DNA from: Clostridia bacterium
GTDB lineage: Bacteria > Bacillota > Clostridia > Oscillospirales > CAG-272
Reading direction: 5' to 3'
NCBI GenBank assembly: GCA_017961575.1
Contig: JAGCXA010000067.1
Span: forward strand, 1 to 33,103
Length of the DNA: 33,103 bases
The translations under genes were made by a program, and so were the position numbers. Shown here in pieces: positions 7,429 to 15,513 of this stretch (its first letter is position 1; each line of letters opens with the position of its first letter). The notes beneath the pieces are model-generated. The model was not told where the DNA came from. It saw only the letters and a program-made list of their open reading frames with translations, and ran no database searches.

Positions 7429-7932
7429 TCAAAACACCCTTCGCAGAACGTCCTTTGCGAGCGCGTTATCGGGGAGCGCGAAGTAGAACACCCACGCCCC
7501 GCGGCGGATCACGACGGGCTCAACGGCGGCGGAAACGTCGACCTCCGCCCGCATCCGCCGCACGGTATCGCAGCGTAGAAGGCACAGATTTTCGACCTCC
7601 CGCGCCCCGGCGAGATCCACGCACCGGAAGAACCCGCATTCGTAAAAGACTCTGCCCGACGAACCGAGGCAGAGAACGAACGACGCAACGTCCTCCCGAT
7701 CGTCGCTCCCGTCGGCGCGGCTAAACAGAAGCTTGAAGTCCGCGTCCGACAGGTACTCCGCGTCGTTCTGCCCCGCCTCGCTGTCAAAAACCAGATGCGG
7801 CGGCAGAGGATATTTCGTGCTGAACGCGGCGTAAAGATCGCGCGGCGTCCTCTCCCCTCTCCCGCAGGATGAAACCGACGCGATCAGAACGATCAACCCC
7901 AAAACCGACAAAAACCCCCGCCGCAAACGCAA
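7429..7932 (-). CDS. Small lipoprotein, possibly DUF4358-like
   Basis: A 167-residue exported protein with the signal MRLRRGFLSVLGLIVLIASV and a lipobox-like VSSC, the Cys near residue 23. The rest is a compact alpha/beta domain of about 140 residues with no catalytic motif I recognise. The pattern of a conserved strand RRGAWVFYFALPD before a short final helix recalls the DUF4358 lipoproteins of Clostridia, a resemblance by eye only. The start is TTG 7932, supported by the GGAGAGGGGG stretch (7941-7950) upstream and by the signal peptide. It lies downstream of the MATE gene on the same strand but has a promoter-like element of its own in the 85-base gap. Confidence 0.65.
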   Translation of the reverse strand: MRLRRGFLSVLGLIVLIASVSSCGRGERTPRDLYAAFSTKYPLPPHLVFDSEAGQNDAEYLSDADFKLLFSRADGSDDREDVASFVLCLGSSGRVFYECGFFRCVDLAGAREVENLCLLRCDTVRRMRAEVDVSAAVEPVVIRRGAWVFYFALPDNALAKDVLRRVF

Positions 7933-7953
7933 AAAATCGCCCCCTCTCCGTAC

Positions 7954-7983
7954 AGTATACGAAAAAGGGGGCGCGTTTTATGA
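7954..7983 (-). promoter_or_regulatory. Possible promoter of the small lipoprotein gene
   Basis: On the minus strand TTCATA (7983-7978) and TATACT (7959-7954) are 18 bases apart. The -10 is good and the -35 matches at four of six bases. The transcript would start only a dozen or so bases before the ribosome binding site. Confidence 0.4.
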
Positions 7984-8017
7984 ACGGCGGCGCGTTTACG
8001 GAGCCGCCGGGGTCGCG

Positions 8018-9421
8018 TCACGCCGTTTGATCCGACACGAGATTGCGGAGCCAGACGCGCTTCCGGATCAGGACGAAGCCGACGGCGCACTTGATGAGGT
8101 CGAGCAGCGTCACGATCAGGTAGACCCAAACGATCGGGAGCGCGGTCCTCTGCGCGAGCAGATACGACGCCGGGAAACTGACGGCGAGGACGAACACCGA
8201 ATCGAACAGGAAGGTGACCAGCGTTTTGCCGCCCGATCGGATCGTGAAATACGACGCCTGCATGAAGGCGCCGATCGGCATACAGCAGGACGCGACGAGA
8301 AGGAGCGAGGTCGCAAGGCGGCGCACCCCCTCCTCGGTGTTGTAGATCAGGGGGAAGAAGGGCGAGAGCGCGGCGAGCGCCCCGCCGACGAAAAGGCAGG
8401 AGAAGGTCGCGAGCGCGATCATCCGGCAGGCGTCGCGCTGCGCGTCGTCCGGACGGTTCGCTCCGAGCGAATGCCCCGCGACGATCGAAACCGACGCGCC
8501 GATCCCGAAATTGACCGAATTGAACACGTTTGCCGCCGTCGTCGTGATGGTCAGCGCCGCCACGACCGAAAGACCCCGCGTCGAATAGTTGCGGACGACG
8601 GCGGTGGTCCCGACCGACCAGAGCAGTTCGTTCACGATCAGGGGAAAACTCCGGATCGCGAGCTGTCCGACCAGCCGCCCCGGCACCGAGAAGAGCCGAC
8701 GGTAGGCGTGCGTAATGAACCCCCAGCGTTTCGCGTTGGCGTGGGTGTAGATCAGGACGATCAGGAGTTCCACGAAACGCGACGCGACGGTCGCGACCGC
8801 CGCGCCGCGAACGCCGAGCGCCGGAGCGCCGAGATAACCGAAGATCAGGATCAGGTTCAGGGCGATATTGACGGCGATCGCGGACACGCCCGCCAACATC
8901 GGGACCGCCGACTCGCCCCCCTCGCGCAGGGTCCCGGAATACACCTGCGTCAGGGCGAAGGGAAGCAGCCCGAAGAGGATCATGAAGAGGTATTCCTTCC
9001 CCGATTTCAGGGCGAGCAGAAGATCGACCCCCGACCCGTCGTCGGTGAAAAAGAGCCGCAGGAGAAAATCGTCAAACAGGAAAAAGATCGCCCCGGCGAG
9101 GATCGCGGTGAAGCAGGACGCGATCACCTTCACCCGGAAGGTATGCCGCACGCCCTCGTCGTTCTTCGCCCCGAAGAACTGCGTGGTGAAGATCCCGATC
9201 CCCGAAACGACGCCGTAGATCAGGAGGTTATAGACGAAAACCAGTTGGTTCGCGATCGAGACCCCGGTCATCTGCTCGGTGCCGAGCCGCCCGATCATCA
9301 AATTGTCGAGCAGCCCGACGAAGTTGGTGACGGCGTTCTGCACGATGATCGGAAAAGCGATGCGGAACGCTTTGCGGTAGAAGGGCTTGTCCCCGATCAG
9401 GTATTGCCGTATCCGTGTCAT
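8018..9421 (-). CDS. MATE family efflux transporter
   Basis: A 467-residue integral membrane protein of the MATE (multi-antimicrobial extrusion) family, which exports organic cations or drugs using a Na+ or H+ gradient. It begins with the typical cytoplasmic lead and first helix (RKAFRIAFPIIVQNAVTNFVGLLDNLMIGRLGTEQM), contains about twelve hydrophobic segments in two halves, and has normal family length. The substrate cannot be predicted. The ATG at 9421 has GAGGGGAA just upstream. It starts 10 bases after the stop of the metallophosphoesterase, so the two are very probably cotranscribed from the promoter at 10192-10220. Confidence 0.93.
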   Translation of the reverse strand: MTRIRQYLIGDKPFYRKAFRIAFPIIVQNAVTNFVGLLDNLMIGRLGTEQMTGVSIANQLVFVYNLLIYGVVSGIGIFTTQFFGAKNDEGVRHTFRVKVIASCFTAILAGAIFFLFDDFLLRLFFTDDGSGVDLLLALKSGKEYLFMILFGLLPFALTQVYSGTLREGGESAVPMLAGVSAIAVNIALNLILIFGYLGAPALGVRGAAVATVASRFVELLIVLIYTHANAKRWGFITHAYRRLFSVPGRLVGQLAIRSFPLIVNELLWSVGTTAVVRNYSTRGLSVVAALTITTTAANVFNSVNFGIGASVSIVAGHSLGANRPDDAQRDACRMIALATFSCLFVGGALAALSPFFPLIYNTEEGVRRLATSLLLVASCCMPIGAFMQASYFTIRSGGKTLVTFLFDSVFVLAVSFPASYLLAQRTALPIVWVYLIVTLLDLIKCAVGFVLIRKRVWLRNLVSDQTA

Positions 9422-9431
9422 CGCGTTCCCC

Positions 9432-10160
9432 TCACCGCCGCTTTCCGTCGGGGGAGAGCGTCAAATACACGACCTCGCGCGGCGTCCCGATCCTTGGAAC
9501 GCGGACGTCGTTTGCAAGTCCGCGCGAAACGGCGAGCCGCCCCTCGTAGACCCCCGCCGTATAGCGCGGGAAGATCCCCTGCCCCGGCGCGAAAAGCCCG
9601 CGCCGGAAGAGCGCCCATTGCCCGCCGTGCGCGTGTCCCGAGACCGTCAGGTCGATTTTGAGCGGGCGGATATACTTCGGGTAGTATTCGGGGTGGTGGG
9701 AGATCAGGATCTTGTAGCCCGGGAGCGCCGCGAAATCGTTTAAGAACGCGAGATCCGGCACCTTCCCGGTATAGTGCGCCGAGCGGAGCCCCCCGACCGT
9801 GATCCCCGAGGGGAGGGTCGCGTAGGTCGCGTCGAGTTCGACGACGCCCGCCGCCGCAAGCGCCGCGTCGACGTCCGGATGCGGCGTATGGTCGTGGTTG
9901 CCCCGACAGAAGAAGGTCGGCACCCCCGCGGGCAACCCGGAGAGCAGGGTCAGAGCCGACGAATAATCGAAAAAGCCGCGGCGCGGCGGGCTCTCGTAGA
10001 GATCGCCCGCGATCAGGATCAGGTCGGGCGGGTCGGCGCGGAGGATCCGGACGACCTCGTCCGCGCGCCCGCGATGCAGATCGGCGAGGAGCGCCAGCCG
10101 GACGGTCGGTCCGCTTGACTTGATCGCGTATTCGGTCTTTTTGATCTTTTTGATCGGCAC
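9432..10160 (-). CDS. Metallophosphoesterase (YkuE/YaeI-like)
   Basis: A 242-residue calcineurin-like phosphoesterase. All metal-binding motifs are present in order: LLADLHRG (DxH), LILIAGDLYE (GD), FFCRGNHDHTPH (GNHD), ISHHPEYY, and SGHAHGGQW (GHxH). The pattern DLH...GHAHGGQ is typical of the YkuE/YaeI group, some of which act on UDP-diacylglucosamine or related lipids; here there is no N-terminal membrane helix. The start is set at GTG 10160, with AAGGGAAAGG upstream, because an in-frame ATG at 10220 falls inside the -35 element of the promoter and would not be transcribed. First gene of a likely operon with the MATE transporter. Confidence 0.9.
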   Translation of the reverse strand: MPIKKIKKTEYAIKSSGPTVRLALLADLHRGRADEVVRILRADPPDLILIAGDLYESPPRRGFFDYSSALTLLSGLPAGVPTFFCRGNHDHTPHPDVDAALAAAGVVELDATYATLPSGITVGGLRSAHYTGKVPDLAFLNDFAALPGYKILISHHPEYYPKYIRPLKIDLTVSGHAHGGQWALFRRGLFAPGQGIFPRYTAGVYEGRLAVSRGLANDVRVPRIGTPREVVYLTLSPDGKRR

Positions 10161-10191
10161 GGCGGCGCCCCCTTTCCCTTCATTCCATATC

Positions 10192-10220
10192 AGTATATCC
10201 GATTCGCCGAAAAATGTCAA
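10192..10220 (-). promoter_or_regulatory. Sigma-A promoter of the metallophosphoesterase-MATE operon
   Basis: Minus-strand TTGACA (10220-10215) and TATACT (10197-10192) are 17 bases apart. Only seven bases separate its -35 from that of the divergent rubrerythrin promoter. Confidence 0.88.
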
Positions 10221-10227
10221 TCATCTA

Positions 10228-10257
10228 TTGACAAGACGGGCGAAAATACGATACAAT
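10228..10257 (+). promoter_or_regulatory. Sigma-A promoter of the rubrerythrin gene
   Basis: TTGACA at 10228-10233 and TACAAT at 10252-10257 have an 18-base spacer. The leader to the ATG at 10344 is about 80 bases. It diverges from the promoter at 10192-10220, so the two polymerases would compete for nearly the same site. Confidence 0.85.
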
Positions 10258-10343
10258 AAAAGACGGACGAGGGGGGCGGCGAACGCTCGACCGCGCGCGT
10301 CCGAATACCGGGGCTCCCCGGCAAAAGAAAGGAAAACCGTGAT

Positions 10344-10889
10344 ATGAAGAAATGGAAATGCACCGTCTGCGGCACGATCGTCGAGGGCGATACCCCGCCC
10401 GAAAAATGCCCCGTCTGTAAAGTGCCGGGTGAAAAATTCGTCGAAGTCGTGGAGGAAGCCGATTGGGCGACCGAACACGAGGTCGGCGCGCTGAACGGTG
10501 TCCCCGCCGAGATCGTCGAGGGGCTTCGCGCCAACTTCAACGGCGAATGCAGCGAGGTCGGTATGTATCTCGCGATGGCGCGCGTCGCCTTCCGCGAGGG
10601 CTATCCCGAGATCGGGCTGTACTGGGAGAAAGCCGCCTATGAGGAAGCCGAGCACGCCGCGAAATTCGCCGAACTGCTGGGAGAGGTCGTGACCGACTCG
10701 ACCAAGAAGAACCTCGAAATGCGCGTCGCCGCCGAAAAGGGCGCGTGCGAGGGCAAGTTCGACCTCGCGAAGAAAGCCAAGGCGCTGAACCTCGACGCCA
10801 TCCACGACACCGTGCACGAAATGGCGAAGGACGAGGCGCGCCACGGCAAGGCGTTCGAGGGACTGCTCAACCGCTACTTCAAGAAATAA
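10344..10889 (+). CDS. rbr: Reverse-type rubrerythrin (rubredoxin domain first)
   Basis: A 181-residue non-haem diiron peroxidase that reduces hydrogen peroxide in anaerobes. The rubredoxin-like iron centre is at the N-terminus (Cys6, Cys9, Cys22, Cys25 in CTVCG and CPVCK). The four-helix ferritin-like domain follows, with iron ligands visible as [23 protein letters not shown] and [12 protein letters not shown]. This is the reverse order compared with classical rubrerythrin and is the clostridial oxygen-induced type. Start ATG 10344 with AAAGGAAA upstream; own promoter and terminator, hence monocistronic. Confidence 0.95.
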   Translation: MKKWKCTVCGTIVEGDTPPEKCPVCKVPGEKFVEVVEEADWATEHEVGALNGVPAEIVEGLRANFNGECSEVGMYLAMARVAFREGYPEIGLYWEKAAYEEAEHAAKFAELLGEVVTDSTKKNLEMRVAAEKGACEGKFDLAKKAKALNLDAIHDTVHEMAKDEARHGKAFEGLLNRYFKK

Positions 10890-10910
10890 ACTCCCCTCAC
10901 GCAATACTTA

Positions 10911-10947
10911 CGCCGACTTTCGGAACACCCGAAAGTCGGCGTTTTTT
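10911..10947 (+). terminator. Rho-independent terminator of the rubrerythrin gene
   Basis: A perfect 13-bp stem (10911-10923 with 10929-10941) and a 5-base loop are followed by TTTTTT at 10942-10947, starting 22 bases after the stop codon. Confidence 0.95.
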
Positions 10948-10987
10948 CTTATCCCACGGGGATTCTTTCCATCCGCCCCCTAAAAAC

Positions 10988-11047
10988 GATCCCCGCGGCG
11001 AAAGCCGCGGGGATCTCACAACGTTTCCCGTCAAACGGACGGGAAAC
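10988..11047. repeat. Two hairpins with a short TCACAAC joint in a convergent intergenic region
   Basis: The first hairpin has 12-bp arms 10988-10999/11004-11015 with a GAAA loop. The second has 10-bp arms 11023-11032/11038-11047. The joint between them is TCACAAC (11016-11022). No U-run follows, and rubrerythrin already has its terminator upstream. The architecture recalls the linker arrays at 6938-7091 and 11840-11925, with a different joint. Confidence 0.6.
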
Positions 11048-11066
11048 TCATCGCTTCCCCGTCCGT

Positions 11067-11759
11067 TCAGTCGAGCGCGTCGAGCGCCAGATCGTCGAGG
11101 AAAGTGGACGTATGGTAGATCGTGCAACCGTTGATCCGATCGCGCGAGTAGACGGAACGGAAATCGTCGCCGTTCTTTTGGAACAGTTCGCGGGGGATCG
11201 GGACGATCAGAAGGATCTTTTTGTCGCCCTCTTCGAATGAGTACCGCGTAGTGATCAGATGCCGGAACAACTCCCGACTTCCGAGTCGGAAAACGTGAGC
11301 GACGCTCGCCTCTCCGTCGGCGGAAATATAGATCGGCGTTTTTCTCGACATGGCGCAGAGCAGTTTACATTCGATCGTTTCTTTTCCCGTCTTGATCGTG
11401 ATCTCGGGCTCCTCGCGCGGGAACAGAACGGAACGGTAAACCCTCTTGAAGTAGAGAGAATACTGCTTTTCCTCGCAGATCTTTTTCAAACCTTTCAGCA
11501 GTTTTCTTCTTTTCAAGACCGCCCGCAGATACCGGATCCAGAGGATCAGACCGTAGAGCATAATCAGGATCAGGATCAGCGGGATTCCGAACATCTTGGC
11601 AAACAGCGTCTTTCCGAACGAATAGGACAGCATGACAATATACGGGATCACGCCGATAAAACCGATCAATAGGAAGACGCGGACAATCCCAAGCAAAACG
11701 GTACGGGAGTCGATCTTTTTGCGGCGTTTCTTTTTTTCGACGTTTTTCTTTTTTCCCAT
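11067..11759 (-). CDS. Two-helix membrane protein of unknown function
   Basis: A 230-residue protein I do not recognise. The N-terminus is extremely basic (MGKKKNVEKKKRRKKIDSR), followed by two hydrophobic segments near residues 20-45 and 55-78, a basic stretch (RYLRAVLKRRKLLKGLKK), and a soluble, probably cytoplasmic C-terminal domain of about 135 residues with alternating strands (EPEITIKTGKETIECKLL, KKILLIVPIPRELF). No catalytic motif is apparent. The ATG at 11759 has an AAAGGAGACAACG ribosome binding site. It lies 177 bases downstream of the flotillin gene on the same strand, with the hairpin array 11840-11925 between them, so cotranscription is possible but may be attenuated. Confidence 0.7.
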   Translation of the reverse strand: MGKKKNVEKKKRRKKIDSRTVLLGIVRVFLLIGFIGVIPYIVMLSYSFGKTLFAKMFGIPLILILIMLYGLILWIRYLRAVLKRRKLLKGLKKICEEKQYSLYFKRVYRSVLFPREEPEITIKTGKETIECKLLCAMSRKTPIYISADGEASVAHVFRLGSRELFRHLITTRYSFEEGDKKILLIVPIPRELFQKNGDDFRSVYSRDRINGCTIYHTSTFLDDLALDALD

Positions 11760-11839
11760 GTCGTTGTCTCCTTTCGCTTTCCCCTCGGCGACCGCAACCG
11801 GGATCTCTTCACGTTGCCCGCACGCGGGGAACGCTACAT

Positions 11840-11925
11840 GTATTTCGCGCGGGAGCGCGCGGAATACACTTCACTTTGTGTAACGAAACTTCACCCTCTC
11901 CCCGCGGGGGTTCCCGCGGGGAGAG
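11840..11925. repeat. Hairpin array with conserved ACTTCAC linker
   Basis: Three inverted repeats are joined by exact copies of ACTTCAC. Hairpin A: 11840-11851/11856-11867 (12 bp, one T-G pair). Joint: 11868-11874. Hairpin B: 11875-11879/11883-11887 (5 bp, one wobble). Joint: 11888-11894. Hairpin C: 11896-11908/11913-11925 (13 bp). The plan is the same as at 6938-7091, varied stems on a fixed short linker, but the linker differs. It lies between the flotillin stop and the membrane-protein gene. Confidence 0.75.
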
Positions 11926-11936
11926 AACCTATCCGG

Positions 11937-13361
11937 TCAGTCCTTCTTCTCGGACTTCTCGGACTTGGTTTCCTTCTTCGCCGTGCCTTTCGCGGCGACG
12001 GCGCCGCCGGCGTATCCGGCGATGATCGCGGGCAGGTCGATGCCGGTCGATTCCTTCACGCCCTCCATCACCTGGTTGGCGCTGGTCATCACGTCGCGCA
12101 CGACCTTGGTGGAGTTCCCGTCGCCGTACATCACGATCTTCTCGGTCGAGGCGAGCGGGGTCGCGGCGTTTTTGACGATCTCGGGCATCGCGTTGAGGTA
12201 CATTTCGAGAACCGACGCCTCGCCCATCTTCTTCTGGGCTTCGGCTTTCTTTTCGATGGCTTCGGCTTCGGCAAGACCCTTGGCGCGGATACCTTCCGCC
12301 TCCTGCTCCATCGCGAAACGGAGCGCGTCGGCTTCGGCTTTCTTGGCTTCCGCCGCTTGGAGCGCCTCGTACTTCTTGGCTTCGGCTTCCTTCTGGCGTT
12401 TGATGAGTTCGGCTTCCGCCTGTTTCTCCGCCTGATATTTCAGGGCGTCCGCCTGTTTACGCACTTCGGCGTCGAGTTGACGTTCCTTGATCGCGATGTC
12501 CTTCTCGGCAAGTTCCGCCTCTTTCTCGCGGCGGGCGATGTCGGCGTTGGTCTTCGCGACCTCGATGGTCCGGCGCTGTTCCTCCTGTTGGATGGAATAC
12601 GCGGCGTCGGCTTCCGCTTTCTTCGTATCGGCGCGCACCTTCATATCCGCCTGCTGCACCGAGAGAGCCGCGTTCTGTTCGGCGATCTTCTTCTCGGCTT
12701 CGACGCGGACGGCGTTTGCCTCCTGCTGAGCGTTCGCGGTCGCGATCGCGATGTCGCGCTGTGCGTTCGCCTTCGCGATCTGGGCGTTCTTGCGGATCTG
12801 CTCGACGTTGTCGATACCCATATTCTCGATGGTTCCGGCGGCGTCCTTGAAGTTCTGGATGTTGAAGTTCACGACCTCGATCCCGAGTTTCTGCATATCG
12901 GGGACGACGTTCTCGGTGATCTTCTTGGCGACGCCCTGCCGGTCCTGCACCATCTCTTTCAGACCGACCGACCCGACGATCTCGCGCATATTGCCTTCCA
13001 GCACCTGCGTGACCATCGAGATCATTTCCCCCTGCTTCATACCGAGCAGCGCCTCCGCCGCCCGTTCGAGGTATTCGCGCTGGGACGAGATCTTGATGTT
13101 GGCGACGCCGTCAACCGTCACGTTGATGAACTCGTTGGTCGGCACCGCCTCCGACGTTTTGACGTCGACCTGCATCACGCGAAGCGAGAGACGGTCGACC
13201 CTCTCGAAGAACGGGACGCGCCACCCCGCCTTACCCACGAGGATCCGCTTTTTCCCCAGTCCCGAGATGATATAAGCGGTGTCCGGCGGCGCTTTGAGGT
13301 ACCCGATGACGCCGAGCAGAACGAGCAGCGCGACGACCCCTCCGATAATTCCGTAAATCAT
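11937..13361 (-). CDS. floT: Flotillin-like SPFH-domain protein
   Basis: A 474-residue membrane scaffold of the flotillin group, which organises functional membrane microdomains. Residues about 3-22 are a single hydrophobic segment (IYGIIGGVVALLVLLGVIGY), and the SPFH/PHB domain follows (AYIISGLGKKRILVGKAGW to about residue 190). Residues about 190-400 form a long Ala/Glu/Lys-rich coiled coil with EAE repeats. The C-terminal region (EASVLEMYLNAMPEIVKNAA) is typical of flotillins, ending in a Lys-rich tail. The start is ATG 13361 because GAAGGAGG lies 9 bases upstream; the open frame extends 27 codons further, into the leader and its terminator. No nfeD partner gene is adjacent. Expression is probably governed by the structured leader at 13418-13553. 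Confidence 0.93.
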   Translation of the reverse strand: MIYGIIGGVVALLVLLGVIGYLKAPPDTAYIISGLGKKRILVGKAGWRVPFFERVDRLSLRVMQVDVKTSEAVPTNEFINVTVDGVANIKISSQREYLERAAEALLGMKQGEMISMVTQVLEGNMREIVGSVGLKEMVQDRQGVAKKITENVVPDMQKLGIEVVNFNIQNFKDAAGTIENMGIDNVEQIRKNAQIAKANAQRDIAIATANAQQEANAVRVEAEKKIAEQNAALSVQQADMKVRADTKKAEADAAYSIQQEEQRRTIEVAKTNADIARREKEAELAEKDIAIKERQLDAEVRKQADALKYQAEKQAEAELIKRQKEAEAKKYEALQAAEAKKAEADALRFAMEQEAEGIRAKGLAEAEAIEKKAEAQKKMGEASVLEMYLNAMPEIVKNAATPLASTEKIVMYGDGNSTKVVRDVMTSANQVMEGVKESTGIDLPAIIAGYAGGAVAAKGTAKKETKSEKSEKKD

Positions 13362-13417
13362 AGTGAAAACCTCCTTCAAAAACCGTTTTCTTTTTTTGTC
13401 GATCGGTCGAGTCCTAC

Positions 13418-13454
13418 AAAAAAAGACTCTTACCGTGTGCACAGTAAAAGTCTT
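13418..13454 (-). terminator. Intrinsic terminator in the flotillin leader
   Basis: On the minus strand AAGACTTTTAC pairs with GTAAGAGTCTT, extended inward to about 14 bp with U-G wobbles, and runs directly into a seven-T tract (A-run 13418-13424 on the plus strand). It sits between the promoter at 13560-13588 and the flotillin start at 13361, the position of an attenuator. Confidence 0.85.
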
Positions 13455-13553
13455 GTAAAATCATCTCTGATCCTGCGGGCGCCGGGCATTTGCAACTGCC
13501 GTGCTGACGACGCGCGCACGCTGCACGGTGGCAGCGTACTACTCCCTTTCGAC
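13453..13553 (-). ncRNA. Structured leader resembling the yybP-ykoY (Mn2+) riboswitch
   Basis: The flotillin transcript should start near 13553. About five bases in it carries AAGGGAGTAG (13548-13539), like the conserved GGGGAGUAG loop of the yybP-ykoY family. A hairpin ACGCTGC/GCAGCGT follows directly, then CGTCGTCAGCACG, like the conserved GUCA-containing second loop, and finally ACAAGAC leading into the terminator. Order and spacing of these blocks fit that family as I remember it, with terminator formation being what the ligand would prevent. The first block has three rather than four G residues, and I could not fold or search it. A protein-independent attenuator of another class is the alternative. 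Confidence 0.6.
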
Positions 13554-13559
13554 GGTTTC

Positions 13560-13588
13560 ATTGTACCACGCCCGGCGGGTTTTGTCAA
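13560..13588 (-). promoter_or_regulatory. Sigma-A promoter of the flotillin transcript
   Basis: Minus-strand TTGACA (13588-13583) and TACAAT (13565-13560) have 17-base spacing. It lies about 80 bases downstream of the asnB stop and gives an untranslated leader of about 190 bases. Confidence 0.9.
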
Positions 13589-13667
13589 GATTTCCGGCTC
13601 CGATTTCCCCGATTCTCCCTCTTGCACAAAACCGCATTCCGAAAAATAGACAGGTTTTACAAAAAAA

Positions 13668-15494
13668 TCAAACAAGCTCGACGCGGTACCGTTCGAGGAA
13701 CCAATCGAACTGGCAGAGCCAGGCGAGAAGCTGCGGGCGCGCCATCAGTTGCCCGAACCAGGTGACGTCCTCGCCGCCCGCAAGGAGCGACGCGAGTTTC
13801 TCCCGGTCGAAGAGCGGCGCAAGCGGCGAATGCGGGCGGGAAAGCCGCTCTTTCAGCATCGCAAGCACCGCCGTCTCGTACCGTCGACTGTGCGTTTTGG
13901 GATACGGGCTCTTCTTCCGCCGATAGATCTCTTCGGGGAGATATTCGCGCATCGCCTCGCGGAGCAGCGCCTTTTCGACCCCGTTCTCAAATTTGACCGA
14001 CCACGGGACGTTGTAAAGGTAGGACGCGATCCGCGCGTCCGAGAAGGGGACGCGCACTTCGAGCCCGTGCGCCATCGACATCCGATCCTTCCGTTCCAGA
14101 AGCGACTGCATAAAGTAGGACTGCGAGAGCACCGAGGCGATCCGCGACCGCCGCATCTCAGAACTGTCGTCGTCAAGACAATCGACGGCGGAAACGACCG
14201 CGCGGTACTTTTCCGACAGGTAGGCAAACCCTTCGTCGGGACGGGCGAACTCGCGCCGGAAGAGCGAGATCCGCGCCAAAGGATCGTGGATCCACGGAAA
14301 GAAATCGCGCGCAAGCATTTCGGGACGGTAGAACCACGGATAGCCCCCGAAGATCTCGTCGGCGCATTCGCCCGAGAGGGCGACGGTATGCCGGCGCCTG
14401 ACCTCGCGGCAGAAGTAGAGGAGCGAGGAGTCGACGTCCGCCTGCCCCGGCAGATCGCGCGCAGAGGTCGAAGCGAACAGCAGATCCGCGACCTCCCCGT
14501 TCGGCGCGACGAGGACGGTATGATCGGTTGAAAATGCGCCCGCGGCGAGCCGGGCGAAACCGTCGTCGCGGTTGGGTTGGAACAGGGTGGGCTGATACTC
14601 GTTGTCCTCGTACTCGAAGGAATAGGTCGAGAGGACTTCCCCGCGCTCGCGGAAACGCTCGGACGCGACCGCCGCGACGACCGACGAATCCAGCCCGCCC
14701 GAAAGGAAGCAGGCGAGCGGCACGTCGCTCTCGGTCTGCCGCCGGATCGCGTCGCGGACGAGCTCCCGCGTATGCGAAACGCACTCGTCCCGCCCCTCGG
14801 TAAAGGGTTCGGCGCGCAGCCGGAAGTAGGTTTTCTTTTCGATCCCCGCCGCCGAAACCGAAAGGCACTCGCCGGGACGAAGTTCGGTGATCCCTCGGAA
14901 GACCGACGCCGAACGGAGCGTTACCGGAGTCAGGAACAAAAGTTGCCAAAGCCCCTCCTGCCCGATCTCGGGACGGATCTTCGGATGGCAAAGCAGCGCC
15001 TTGATCTCCGACGCGAAGAGAAAGTCGCCGTCCGCCGTCGCGTACCAGAAGGGTTTGACCCCGAGGGGATCGCGGGCGCAGAAGAGTTTTTCCTCCGCGC
15101 GGTCCCAGACGGCGAAGGCGAAGATCCCGTTCAGGCGGGAAAGGCACTTCTCCCCCCAGACGGCGTAGGCGTAGACGAGCAGTTCGGTGTCGCACCTCGT
15201 CCGCAGCCGCACGCCGGAGGCGGAAAGATCCCGCCGGAGTTCGTCCCCGTTGTAGAGTTCCCCGTTGTAGACGACGGTATAGGCGCGCCGCCCGTAGCGC
15301 ACCGTCATCGGCTGATCGCCGCGTTCGGGATCCATCACCGCCAGACGGTTGTGGTGGAACGCGACGTCGGCGTCGGCGTAACCCCCGCTCCGGTCGGGTC
15401 CGCGCGAGCGCATCGTTTCGCCCATCCGCCGCACCGTCCCGACGGTCTCGGGCGTGACGCGCCGGGGCGCAAAAAGTCCGCATATCGAACACAT
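13668..15494 (-). CDS. asnB: Asparagine synthetase (glutamine-hydrolysing)
   Basis: A 608-residue enzyme converting aspartate, glutamine and ATP to asparagine. The class II glutaminase domain starts MCSICGLF with nucleophile Cys2 and contains SRGPDRSG and YNGELYN. The synthetase domain has the pyrophosphate loop SGGLDSS at 265-271, SGECADEIFGGYPWF, and the helical region ERKDRMSMAHGLEVRVPF with DAR. Length and motifs are those of a normal synthetase. The C-terminal half contains LPEEIYRRKKSPYPKTH, typical of the clostridial AsnB branch. ATG 15494 has a weak GGAGT ribosome binding site. Monocistronic by context; divergent from serC. Confidence 0.95.
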   Translation of the reverse strand: MCSICGLFAPRRVTPETVGTVRRMGETMRSRGPDRSGGYADADVAFHHNRLAVMDPERGDQPMTVRYGRRAYTVVYNGELYNGDELRRDLSASGVRLRTRCDTELLVYAYAVWGEKCLSRLNGIFAFAVWDRAEEKLFCARDPLGVKPFWYATADGDFLFASEIKALLCHPKIRPEIGQEGLWQLLFLTPVTLRSASVFRGITELRPGECLSVSAAGIEKKTYFRLRAEPFTEGRDECVSHTRELVRDAIRRQTESDVPLACFLSGGLDSSVVAAVASERFRERGEVLSTYSFEYEDNEYQPTLFQPNRDDGFARLAAGAFSTDHTVLVAPNGEVADLLFASTSARDLPGQADVDSSLLYFCREVRRRHTVALSGECADEIFGGYPWFYRPEMLARDFFPWIHDPLARISLFRREFARPDEGFAYLSEKYRAVVSAVDCLDDDSSEMRRSRIASVLSQSYFMQSLLERKDRMSMAHGLEVRVPFSDARIASYLYNVPWSVKFENGVEKALLREAMREYLPEEIYRRKKSPYPKTHSRRYETAVLAMLKERLSRPHSPLAPLFDREKLASLLAGGEDVTWFGQLMARPQLLAWLCQFDWFLERYRVELV

Positions 15495-15513
15495 ATCGTA
15501 CTCCGAAAAGAGA

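Noticed and set aside
8027..9661. Long plus-strand open frame opposite the MATE and phosphoesterase genes
   Set aside because: Its product is an Arg/Asp/Glu-rich string without domains, typical of the antisense frame of a GC-rich gene; the minus-strand proteins are clear family members.
13668..15494. AsnB homologue as a lasso-peptide cyclase linked to the PqqD/kinase/peptidase set
   Set aside because: It keeps Cys2 and all asparagine synthetase motifs at normal length, stands alone, and is 16 kb from the PqqD gene.
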